Shown: one piece after another, positions 1-8,768 of the stretch
Position numbering within the stretch: position 1 is the first letter of the stretch
Layout of the letters: each line of letters opens with the position of its first letter
From: Paraglomus occultum
Taxonomy: Eukaryota; Glomeromycota; Glomeromycetes; Paraglomerales; Paraglomeraceae
Assembly (NCBI GenBank): GCA_910592205.1
Contig: CAJVPJ010000281.1
Location: 1 to 31,033 of the forward strand
Direction: 5' to 3'
DNA: 31,033 bases
Translations under genes and position numbers: made by a program
The notes under the pieces: generated by a model
What the model was told of the DNA's origin: nothing
The model's database searches: none
Seen by the model: only the letters and a program-made list of their open reading frames with translations

Positions 1-416
1 ATATGCCTCGTAATACCTTCGTCAACATCACCAGTGTTCCCATGTTATTAATTTTTTTTCGACTCGCGATACAGATTTTTCTTCATTGGCAAACCAAAGT
101 TCAGTTCAAATGTTTTAAATCAGTTTGATCCCGCACCATGGACAGATCGCCATGGCTGGTAAGGATTACTAATTCGTATGTTTACGTCTCTTGTCAAATA
201 GACTTTTAATAGTACTCTCTTGTCGCACTAGCCCGTCTCAAACCGATGTTTACGATACACCATTGCCAGATCCGACTTGGGAATGGGTAACGCGGAGACT
301 ATTTCATTGGGAAACGAACTTACTGCATAACTTATTGAGTGGTTTTGTATTAAGGTCCATAGAATGTGGTTAATAGACATGTCTGGTGATGTTGACGAAG
401 GTATTACGAGGCATAT
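1..416. repeat. 34-bp perfect inverted repeat, arms 1-34 and 383-416
   Basis: Bases 1-34 are the exact reverse complement of bases 383-416; the match stops at the inner side (base 35 does not pair with 382) and may continue outward past base 1. The right arm is made of the last 18 bases of an exon (ending at 400) plus the first 16 bases of the next intron in the DysF-domain gene, so it is gene sequence rather than a transposon end. The left arm lies where an upstream intron should be. There is no target-site duplication that I can see because the window begins at the arm. It could be a fold-back assembly artefact at a contig end or a real local inverted duplication. Confidence 0.9.
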
Positions 417-771
417 TGTTGGGCCACAATTCTGTTAACATAGCAAACAAATTAAAGATCAGTTTATTGACTACGCATAGGTGGCTGGGAGTATTCATTT
501 AATTTCCATGGATATAGCTGGCACGGTATGTTTTATTACTAGTTAAAATTGTAAGTTGTTTTTTTTTCGTCGCGTATAAATTTATTCACTTGTGCGAGAA
601 TTAGGCATTTGTAAACCATTTCGTTCTTTTGTCCGTCGAAGACGATGGATACGATTGCGGAAGAAGGTAATTGATAACAAACATATTTTGTGTCTGTTTG
701 CAGGTAATCAGACTTATGAGTTTGAGTTGTTCGTAGGGTATTATTCTAAAGCCACTAGAATCGAACTCTAG
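75..771 (+). CDS. DysF (dysferlin/peroxin) domain protein, 5' partial
   Basis: The C-terminal part of a fungal dysferlin-domain protein of the kind found in Pex30/Pex24-like, Spo73 and TECPR1 proteins, which act at membranes. Exons read as ?75-158, 232-286, 355-400, 481-525, 605-666. Joined, they give the DysFN end (PAPWTDRHG), then PDPTWEW, WLIDMSGDVDEGGWEYS, FNFHGYSWHG and VRRRRWIRLRKK, the classic DysFC order of WEW, D-x-D-E-x-GWEY, WHG and the basic RRRRW tail. Phases agree at every junction and the introns are 68-80 nt. After 666 there are two possibilities: a 37-nt intron 667-703 with stop at 734-736, or read-through to the stop at 769-771. The first exons lie upstream of the window. 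The domain assignment is strong; the exact subfamily and role are not known. Confidence 0.75.
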
Positions 772-1672
772 ACATTTACAATTTCACGAGCAGAAAGTGG
801 GATTAAACATGTCGGGGTTATAGATAAATGAGACTATTTTTCTCAGTTACGAATTTGTCTGTTATTCAGCTAGAGATCTACAATATTGATTATATCATAC
901 TCTTATAATTTATCGTGTCGGTATTACAATTGCCATTTTGCAACAAGGTGAATATTACTACTGTTGTCTTCCCTGTGTTGTTATGGAGTCTGGATAAGCT
1001 AAATTCATTGTTCTACCATTACCGAAAAAGACTTATCATCATTGGACACCAACAATTTGCACCGTTGTATCTTACATCACATTCTATCTAATATAATTTG
1101 TGTCAGAAAATGCGCGGAGAGTTGGTGGTAGACATTCAACCATGTGGCTTCCTCAATAGTAATTAATAGATTTTGCCTCACTATACTTCTGTCGCATTTG
1201 TTAAAGAATTGTGTAAATACCGTACTTTCTTAAAACAATTTTGTTTATTCAATTATAATTCCGCACCATATTATTCATTAAGTAAAAGGAACCTTATCCG
1301 TTACATTCAAATGATGTGACGACGCGTAAATATAAATTTGCATTCATTATATTCTATGATGTTAATAAGAATATTTTAACAAGTGCAAGATGCAGTTAAA
1401 AATTATGGTGGTTGCTTTTTAGAAAGTTTTCTTTTCACAATTGCACTTGACTATAATCTTCATAATCTAGCCACATTTTATTAGAAACTCAAATATTCTT
1501 GTACACGTTTCTCTACGTATCTGCATGTTAATATTAAAGTGCTAAAACAATACAACATTATAATTGCTGCAATTTTTTTAATGGCATGAGGTTCACTAAT
1601 GGTGATCATCGCGTCGAAAAATCAATGAATGGGGTTGTGGGTGGGATCCAGGAAATTTATCGAATCTCTTCG
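772..1672. other. Intergenic stretch
   Basis: About 900 bases between the DysF gene and the helicase. It is AT-rich with stops in all frames; I see no coding segment, repeat or RNA gene. An in-frame ATG at 1586 would extend the helicase by 29 residues, but that extension does not look conserved. The stretch presumably holds the helicase promoter. Confidence 0.6.
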
Positions 1673-3478
1673 ATGTTTGTTCCCAGAGCGCTGAAACGAC
1701 CGAATTCAGGTCCTGCTAGTGCGGCAAAACGAGCAAACACAGCGGCGGGTCGACTTAACAATACGATATTTGATGGCCCAAAGACAGGAAAAGATGAATG
1801 TATTGAAAATAATAATAATAATGTAGCGACAACCAAAGCTGAGACGAGCGAAGGTGAAAGTGAAAAAAGTGGTTTGATCACTGAACATACCGAAGGCAAC
1901 AGTATAAACGCTAGTTACTCACCAGCAGAGAAAGACGATCTCACAGATAAAAAAGATATATCCGTAGACGCAACAGTGCACCAGCACCAAAGATCACTAG
2001 CAATCGGAGCTTCACTACAGACGGTTCCAACTTATCCATCTTCTCAACCGTCCGTACCTCAGCCCTTATTAATACCATCAGATTTATTCCATCCGCAACT
2101 AATTCAGTACACCCCACACGCTGAAATCGCCTCTCTTTCTCCCACACAATTAACGGCTATTCTCACAAAGTACGGGATAACTGCAAATGGCAGAAACATT
2201 CCTCGACCAATATTATCCTTCACTCATTGTGAATTCCCACCAAAGTTGCACGATAATTTACAGCGTGCGGGATATGATCAACCAACACCAGTTCAAATGC
2301 AGGCTATTCCTGCTGGTCTGGCTGGACGGGACATTCTCGCGAGTTCTAGCACATCGTCGGGCAAGACTGCAAGTTTTTTGATTCCGTTGATCGTACATAC
2401 CTGGGCCTTGTCACAGTTTTATAATGGAAAGGGTGGCCCATACGCGCTAATCATGGCGCCAACAAGGGAGTTGTGTTCGCAGATAGAAACTCAGACAAAG
2501 CAAATGATTTCTGGTCTTGCTTTGATGAGGACTGCATTGTTGGTAGGTGGGTTGCCCTTACCTAACCAGGCATATCGGTTGAAGCAGGGCGCACAAATCG
2601 CTGTTGCCACGCCTGGAAGGTTGTTGGAGATTATTAGGCAATGCGAAGAGATAGATATGAGCAACATTCATATGATTGTGTTGGATGAGGTGGATATGAT
2701 GTTGAAAATGGGATTCGAAGAACAAGTGATGGAGATTATAGAGAGTTTGTCGGTACCTGAGAATTCGACAAGAAGACAGATATTTATGTTTTCTGCTACT
2801 ATGCCAAAGAATATCCAATCACTCGCTAATAAGATTCTTAGGGATCCTATTACCATTTCCGCCGGACACTTTTTAGAGACACAGATAGACCGTGACATCG
2901 CTGACAAGTCAAACAATTTATCCGCAAAAGTCATAACAATACCAGAAATTCCTGTAAAACAAACAATACTTTGGGTAGAGAACAGTTCCAAAAAGAAACA
3001 ACTTTTCTCTCTTTTTAATGATTCCAAGTACTGGCGGCCCCCTATAATTGTCTATGTTGAATCAAAATTAGGTGCAGATCTCTTGGCTGGGGCAATAGAA
3101 AAGAAATGTGGTGCGAGCGTTGCCAGTATTCATAGTGACAAAGACCAGGAGGAGCGTTCGCGTATACTTGATGCATTTGTTAATGGCGAGTATGAGGTGC
3201 TTGTTGCAACTGGAGTACTGAGCAGAGGATTGAATTTAGATGTGCGCATGATTGTTTTGTTCGATATGGCAGTATCTGTTGAAGAGTACGTCCACCAAGT
3301 GGGCCGAGCTGCAAAGTATGGAAATCAAGGGTGGGCCGTTACATTTATCAATGAGGATAGTAAACATTTATTTAATCAGTTTGTTTCCATATTGAAGAAA
3401 CAGCCATTTGGGAGAGTTACCCCTCTACCGTCTAAATTATTAAATCACGGATACACGTTGTATGGGAAGGGACGGTAA
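1673..3478 (+). CDS. DDX59: DDX59-like DEAD-box RNA helicase
   Basis: A single-exon, 601-residue ATP-dependent RNA helicase. I chose the ATG at 1673 because the product then begins MFVPRALKRP, matching the conserved N-terminus of DDX59; an ATG at 1586 is in frame but gives an unconserved leader. A low-complexity N-terminus (about 1-165, with an Asn run) precedes the helicase core. Visible motifs: Q motif (GYDQPTPVQMQ), motif I TSSGKT (about 226), Ia APTREL, GG (LLVGGLPLP), Ib TPGR, motif II DEVD (about 337), III SAT, IV IVYVES, V ATGVLSRGLNL, VI HQVGRAAKYG (about 541). Several differ from the usual GSGKT, DEAD, RGLD and HRIGRTGR, and the HIT-type zinc finger of animal DDX59 is missing: no Cys/His cluster lies in the N-terminus. 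Family assignment is firm; catalytic competence is open. Confidence 0.87.
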   Translation: MFVPRALKRPNSGPASAAKRANTAAGRLNNTIFDGPKTGKDECIENNNNNVATTKAETSEGESEKSGLITEHTEGNSINASYSPAEKDDLTDKKDISVDATVHQHQRSLAIGASLQTVPTYPSSQPSVPQPLLIPSDLFHPQLIQYTPHAEIASLSPTQLTAILTKYGITANGRNIPRPILSFTHCEFPPKLHDNLQRAGYDQPTPVQMQAIPAGLAGRDILASSSTSSGKTASFLIPLIVHTWALSQFYNGKGGPYALIMAPTRELCSQIETQTKQMISGLALMRTALLVGGLPLPNQAYRLKQGAQIAVATPGRLLEIIRQCEEIDMSNIHMIVLDEVDMMLKMGFEEQVMEIIESLSVPENSTRRQIFMFSATMPKNIQSLANKILRDPITISAGHFLETQIDRDIADKSNNLSAKVITIPEIPVKQTILWVENSSKKKQLFSLFNDSKYWRPPIIVYVESKLGADLLAGAIEKKCGASVASIHSDKDQEERSRILDAFVNGEYEVLVATGVLSRGLNLDVRMIVLFDMAVSVEEYVHQVGRAAKYGNQGWAVTFINEDSKHLFNQFVSILKKQPFGRVTPLPSKLLNHGYTLYGKGR

Positions 3479-3719
3479 GAAGATCATACGAAGGTAGCAA
3501 GGATTAATAATGGACAAATATTGCTAGTGTTAAATAGTCGTGCTAGTGATACTTATCGTGTAAAACACTGCTGTCTTTTTATGATGCTATTGTTGTTATT
3601 GTTGTTATTATTGTCGTTGTCGTTATCGTCGTTGTCGTTGTCGTCGTAGTTGTTGTCGTCGCCGTCGTCGCTATTGTTTTTATATTGCTGTGATCTACAT
3701 GTAAATAGATACTTGCGAT
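3479..3719. repeat. Convergent 3' gap with GTT/GTC triplet tract
   Basis: The gap lies between the stops of the convergent helicase and HAUS1-like genes. Bases about 3590-3680 are an imperfect triplet tract of GTT, GTC and GTA units. It is outside both coding regions. Read on the minus strand it would spell an Asp/Asn run, much like the coding Asp/Asn tract at 29273-29440, but it lies beyond the HAUS1 stop codon. Confidence 0.75.
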
Positions 3720-5325
3720 TCATTGAACTGTCTCTGCGATAGCTTCGGCCAATTCTGCTTCAGTCTCTCGGAGTTCAGCCTGTGATCGAACGAGGTTGCG
3801 TAAATTATAGAGACTGCGAACATTAAGATTCGAAATTCAATACGATAATAAACTTGACATACAAGTGTTTCTCTTGCATGGTCCAATTTAAGCTGTGCCA
3901 TTTGCAAGTCCTAAAATTAACAATGAAAGTTTAGTTCACATTTCCATTCTTGGCAATCATATTTTTGTTGATATACTTACTGGTGGCATTTCTTGGTATA
4001 TTTGCAACTTTTGTTGTTTTGTCTCCAATAGCTCTCCTAAAGCTTCAACATTCTTTTCCATTTGCTTCAAATTTTCTACTCGTAGCCCACCTTCTTCAAC
4101 ACCAATCAACTCGTATTGTTTCTTGATAGGGCATTATAACGTCATATATAAATTGTATCGTGTGAACAATATCGATCCGCCAAACTTCGTACCTCAAGAT
4201 GCAGTAGCCGATTACCATATTCACAGGATTTCCGAGTTAAAAGACTAGAATTCTTTTTCCATTCTTTGAGCTTTTGTTCTTCAACGAAGTCCCATTTACT
4301 TCTTAGACTTGATGTTAACCTATTCGTTGAAATGTAGGAGCACGAATCCATCATACGCTCATTATTTGGCTACGTATATAAGACAAACAATAAAAACGAA
4401 CATGTTCAGTCTTTCTAGCCGTAAACTGGCCTCTTGGATCTGATTCTCAAATTCTTCGATCGTATGTTTTGTCATGTTTCGGCTTCGTTGTGTTCGTTCA
4501 GATTCGATATTTAGTTGTGCCAGGGCTCGAAAGTAACTGGAAACAACAAATCATCCAATAGGGGGAATTAGAAGTCCAAAAAGACAAAATATCAAACATT
4601 CTCCAAATCATAAAGAACCAAAAAGCAACCAAGACAAGTTCCAATCTTTATACGCAAGTAAATCTAGTATTTACCTGCTTTGTTCAACATCACCCAAACC
4701 AAGTGTAATTGCCAGTGAAGACAATGTTCGTATGGCACATTCGCCATTTTTTGATAAATCATTTTTAGATATACCAATCACTCGTAATATTTCTTGCAAA
4801 CGTTTATCTATGTCAATATAGAAAACAATTTTAGCCGTGTTCTGAAACCAAAAAAAAAAAAAGGAAAAAGGAAAAGAAATTACTCGATGATACCTTCTTC
4901 AACATATTCAATGCGATGCATTATTCGGTTCTCCTTTACTAACTTGGCCGCTGCATCTTGTTCTTTATTAAAGAGCGCTATCTCATACAGCGCAGCGGCG
5001 GTGTCTGGGTTTCTCTCAAACAGTGGCAGTGGAGTATCTTTGTAAAGATTATCCAACCATTGGTCGATCTATCATAATAAAATAATAAGAACCGATGCTT
5101 ACGTCCAAGCTATAATTGCACTAGTTTACATACAATTTGCCACTTTTCGTGTTCTGGAATATTGGCCTGATTCTCGTAAACAGTATTATGTAGATAATTT
5201 GCATCGTCCAAATATGTATCGTCAATATGCACTATTGACTCATAGTCATTTAAGGCACTACGGTCAGTGGGCTTAAAGAATAAGCTAGGGAGAGATTCAC
5301 GTGTGACTGGAGATTGTCTGTACAT
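3720..5325 (-). CDS. HAUS1: HAUS1-like augmin complex subunit
   Basis: Encodes a 336-residue coiled-coil protein resembling HAUS1, a subunit of augmin, which recruits gamma-tubulin to spindle microtubules for branching nucleation. Eight exons (minus): 5325-5134, 5068-4894, 4807-4675, 4536-4402, 4319-4193, 4121-3981, 3910-3863, 3779-3720; every phase closes and the total is exactly 337 codons. The best match is the N-terminal segment KWQIIDQWLDNLYKDTPLP, followed by FERNPDTAAALYEIALFNK, where human HAUS1 has a similar W-L and a -P-x-P- then LY-LAEYNE pattern. The rest is heptad-like helices ending in AELRETEAELAEAIAE. Intron 2 has a long poly-T acceptor tract; the fourth donor (GTTCGT) is weak. 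The gene is divergent from the 5615 gene. Augmin is known in some filamentous fungi and absent from budding yeast. Confidence 0.72.
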
Positions 5326-5614
5326 AATTTAACAAGTATTACGAGTCAAAAGTGTAATTAACAGAGTATATCAATATAGTCGTTCAGAGAAATAATTTCC
5401 GTAGTTCGCATTTCTTGTGACTATTTACGCGTTTCATTATCACGTGTTCAATGCCGGACGACAATTATCTGTGATTTGCTCACTCTACTACCGCGAGTTT
5501 TAATGTTTAACGTTTAATAGTAATAGTTTTTAGGCACCTTTAGATTGTCTTCGTTGCTAGCTTATAGTTGGCATTAGTATTGATTTCTTCCCACAATCCA
5601 AGTATTACATCAAG
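5326..5614. promoter_or_regulatory. Shared divergent promoter region
   Basis: The 289 bases between the start codons of the HAUS1-like gene (minus) and the BRD7/9-like gene (plus) must hold both promoters. Two palindromic hexamers known as fungal regulatory sites occur: ACGCGT (5427-5432, the MluI cell-cycle box) and CACGTG (5441-5446, an E-box), 8 bases apart. ACGCGT also occurs elsewhere in the window, including inside coding sequence, so this is weak evidence for cell-cycle control. Confidence 0.35.
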
Positions 5615-7016
5615 ATGAGTCTTCCAAAAAGACCACAAAAGCTTGCATTATTCCAACGCACACACGATGGTTTCGTCTTTTCTAGTACACGAAAACGTAG
5701 TCGATTCGACGCAACTCCATTAAAGTTGACAGGAGATGTCAAGGAGTTGGCTATAGTTTCGCAACCGGGTTTGTTTGAAGTGCCCAAGTTGAGAACTCTT
5801 TGTTCTGATTCTGAAAATGACACATATAGGCAGAATAAAGCTGACTATTTAATTGGAGGTATGAGATCCGAATGTAGACGTTGCAGAAATGGTGTGGGTA
5901 TACCGTGTGGGGGTGTACAGACGATTGAGAAGCAAATGTAAGACTGATTTTTATTTCAACATTATATATAGTGCAACAACTTGATTACGGGCCATATTCT
6001 TCATTTGCACCTACTTTTGATTCAGAATATGCGACTGTCACATTTGAAGAGTCAATGATATTACGCTCAAGTCATAAGCGAAAGAGAATAAAGACGCTTA
6101 ATGGCCATCAGAACGAAATCAATCAGGATATAGTATCGGACAACAATAGTCTAACAAGCGACTCAAGTCCTTTGACTAGTCCTTTGACGAGTACTCCGAC
6201 GCCGCCTGTAGTTTATGAAGATAGTCTTGATGAAGCGAACACCGGTAACTTAAAGAACACTAATTCAGAATTAGAGGAGATACTCAACGGCGGAGACAAC
6301 GAGACTCTGCAGGATGGGGGGACGGATTTGGAAGCGAGTGATAATAACGAGACGATACCTAACGGGGCTCACGCTACTGGTACGGAAGATGCAGAGCAGG
6401 AAAAGGTAATATAATATTCCGAATATTGCAGATTATTTTTAAAACCAACAAACTAATTGAATATCTTTACATTTAGATGGATCAGCATGAAATGGAAAAG
6501 ATATTGGAAGAGAATACTGAACTGCTAAAAAGCTTGCAGCGGATGCAAGATGAGAGGTTTTCTACAAAGAATCCTGACAGGATATCAGAGGAAGAAAGAG
6601 AGCTGGGTGGGTATACTTGACAGAATGCCTTCCTACTGTCAATTGGCTTAACTCGACCATTTGTGAATGGTTTATTCTAACGATGATTATGCATAATTAC
6701 ACTCGCAGCACTCCAAATTCGTGATCGTCTGTCAAAGCTAATTTCTCAAGTACCTCCTTCAGCTCTGGTGTCATTTGAGGACATTGAGAAAGCAGCTCAG
6801 CGGATTCCTTTACATGACGTTACATTTACTGGTACACTTCCAGCCCATAAACTGTATGCTTATGGGACAAACAATTCATCTAGTGCAAGTATATCTCCCA
6901 TGGCGTGTGCAGTACCTGATAGGTACGCAAAGGCGTCTGCGTATTATACAAACGGAATGGTATATGCACCACCTGGATATTCTGTACAAATGGCGAACCA
7001 TTATCCATCTTATTAG
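5615..7016 (+). CDS. BRD7/BRD9 C-terminal-like protein lacking a bromodomain
   Basis: Probably a chromatin-remodelling (SWI/SNF-type) accessory protein. Exons: 5615-5858 (or to 5897), 5972-6405, 6477-6606, 6709-7016. The middle part carries LDYGPYSSFAPTFDSEYAT, matching the conserved Y-S-S-Y-A-P-x-Y-D-S motif after the bromodomain of BRD7. The end carries LLKSLQRMQDERFST and then a helix ending SKLISQVPPSALVS, matching the L-x-E-L-Q-E-A-Q-N-E-R-L-S-T and AQQVTPGDIVS segments of the BRD7 tail. The protein starts MSLPKRPQKLALFQ and has no bromodomain; there is no room for one before the divergent HAUS1 start. The first donor is ambiguous: GTATGA at 5859 (113-nt intron) or GTATAC at 5898 (74-nt intron), both in phase. 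The GTAAGA at 5938 is out of phase. The segment 6120-6400 is Ser/Thr/Asn/Glu-rich and probably disordered. Confidence 0.6.
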
Positions 7017-7301
7017 TGTTGAGTAATATGGGGGATTGAGGAACGGGTATGCGTTGAGGAATACTAGTGTGAATGAAACAATATTTTATTGATCTTTAAT
7101 GAGTAAGAACTGATCCAGCTGTAAAGAGTTTTCGTGCCTAGTAAATTTCAAATTAGACTCATTTTGAATAGACATTTGAAGCTAATACGCTGTGCGAGAG
7201 AGTATCGCTTCCTGTCGAACTATGTGACGAGCCATAGACAGAGTCTTTAATAAACCATTTGTGTATGTCGTCATCAACAAAATAAGGGGCGTAGCAGAAG
7301 T

Positions 7302-8073
7302 ATGCAATGTCACGAGCTAATAGCTAATATAGATACTAATCAAGAACAAGACTTTCGTAATATCCAATTAATATCCAATCCCACATGACAGATAACATAC
7401 AAAGTAAACTATTCAACTCTATGTCATAATTTTGGTTAAGTCAGTTTGTAGAAAAGCTCTTTTAATCACAATGCACTACAGAACCACTTACAGATACCGA
7501 TAAACCACTTGCAAGCACCGCAGAGGGTGCACTTTCTGAGCCAATAAAGCCGACAACGATAGCCCTAAAATGTAAGCGATGCCGGTAAGACAGTATTACA
7601 ATAAATTTGTAAAGTTTTTCCGAATTGTACTGTCACAAACAATTGAAATAAATTATGTTATAGCTGTACAGTTGTCACAAGTGACTACTTCGTTGAGCAT
7701 GAACAAGGTGCTGGACAGCCAGCTTTCGCGTACAGGAAGCGCGATGCAAATGCAGCAAGAAGCTCAAATAACGTCTGTAAAGCTTATTTTATCGAGCCAA
7801 TGGAATGGATAACGGCCAGGAGACAAGAGGAACTAGATGGAAAAATAATATGTCCCAAATGTGAAGCGAAATTAGGAAACTACAATTGGGCTGGTGAGTG
7901 TTGGAAAAAACAAATAATGGAAATAGAGAGGTAGGTAAAAAAAACAATAAATCGAATGTTGAACTTCTTGTCCTATTACTTTTTCAGGAATGCAATGCTC
8001 TTGCGGGAAATGGATAACTCCTTCGTTTTCAATACATAAGGATCGAGTAGACGAAGTTATTAACACGCAGTAA
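7302..8073 (+). CDS. YVH1: Yvh1/DUSP12 zinc-binding domain protein without phosphatase domain
   Basis: The C-terminal zinc-binding domain of Yvh1/DUSP12, which acts in late 60S ribosome assembly by releasing Mrt4. Firm exons: 7482-7584, 7664-7893, 7988-8073. They encode LKCKRCR, then VEHEQGAGQPAFAYRKR, YFIEPMEWI, ICPKCEAKLGNYNWAG, QCSCGKWITPSFSIHKDRVD and a stop. Each block matches human DUSP12 in order, with the CxxC, CPxC and CSC zinc ligands kept. The start is my least certain call: an ATG at 7302 with exon 7302-7356 and a 125-nt intron joins in phase and gives 157 residues. No HCxxxxxR phosphatase motif occurs, and the 465 bases after the previous gene cannot hold a catalytic domain of about 150 residues with introns. 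In yeast the zinc domain alone is known to carry the ribosomal function. Confidence 0.7.
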
Positions 8074-8768
8074 GATGGGTTTTTTGATTTAGTGCAGAAA
8101 TTAATTTAAATCCAGCCAATAACTCTGGACGGGGGGTGACAGTAGCTTAACTCTTGCCTAATTACAGTATTAGTATATTTTATTATATATATGTCAGACA
8201 AGCATAAAATCCTGTATCGCTTTTAGCCTATTACTGGTAGTCCCCCGTATCGGAAATATACGGTTTACTATTCGAGCAATGTTACTTGTAAGTTTTTGTT
8301 CGATTGCGTGATTATGTGTTTACATTCTCTGATAAGCGTGAAAAATCCGCTTTGTCCAACTTTCTAATCTTTCGCCAAAAACGAGCGTAGAATGCTAGTC
8401 TCCGATAAAGGCTAGAATTTGTTTGTGCATGCCGTACTACCACATTAATTTCTCACCTATCTCTACAACAACCTAACACCCAATATTCAACTACCAACAA
8501 CACTTTGGCCTTTCCGTCAGGGCGTGTGTGAAAGTGGAGAACAATAAATTCGAAAAAAAGAAAGAAAAAAAAACAATTAATATTATTTCATATTCTCCTT
8601 ATCCCCTACTTACAATTCCCCCCCCCATTTCCCTTTCCCTGTCTGAATGATATTATCCAAGTCACCCGCCCCCAGAATACGGTAATTTTAAACCGAACAA
8701 AACCTATCCAATAGAGGTACTGACCTTTCCAGCTTTGGAAGAAACAATTATTCGAGGATACCTCTGTA
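8074..8768. promoter_or_regulatory. 5' region of the BEM2-like gene
   Basis: About 700 bases with no coding signal. The last 220 bases are strongly strand-biased: an A-rich block (about 8550-8578), then a C/T-rich block with a run of nine or more C (about 8619-8640). This is typical of a pyrimidine-rich fungal promoter or leader. No other element was recognised. Confidence 0.5.

Noticed and set aside
191-373. Open frame as a separate 60-residue protein
   Set aside because: It begins at TTG and mixes an exon (232-286) with two introns; the spliced DysF model explains it better.
5898-5941. First exon of the BRD7/9-like gene ending at the stop at 5939-5941
   Set aside because: The frame after 5858 looks non-coding and the next exon joins in phase only from GTATGA (5859) or GTATAC (5898).
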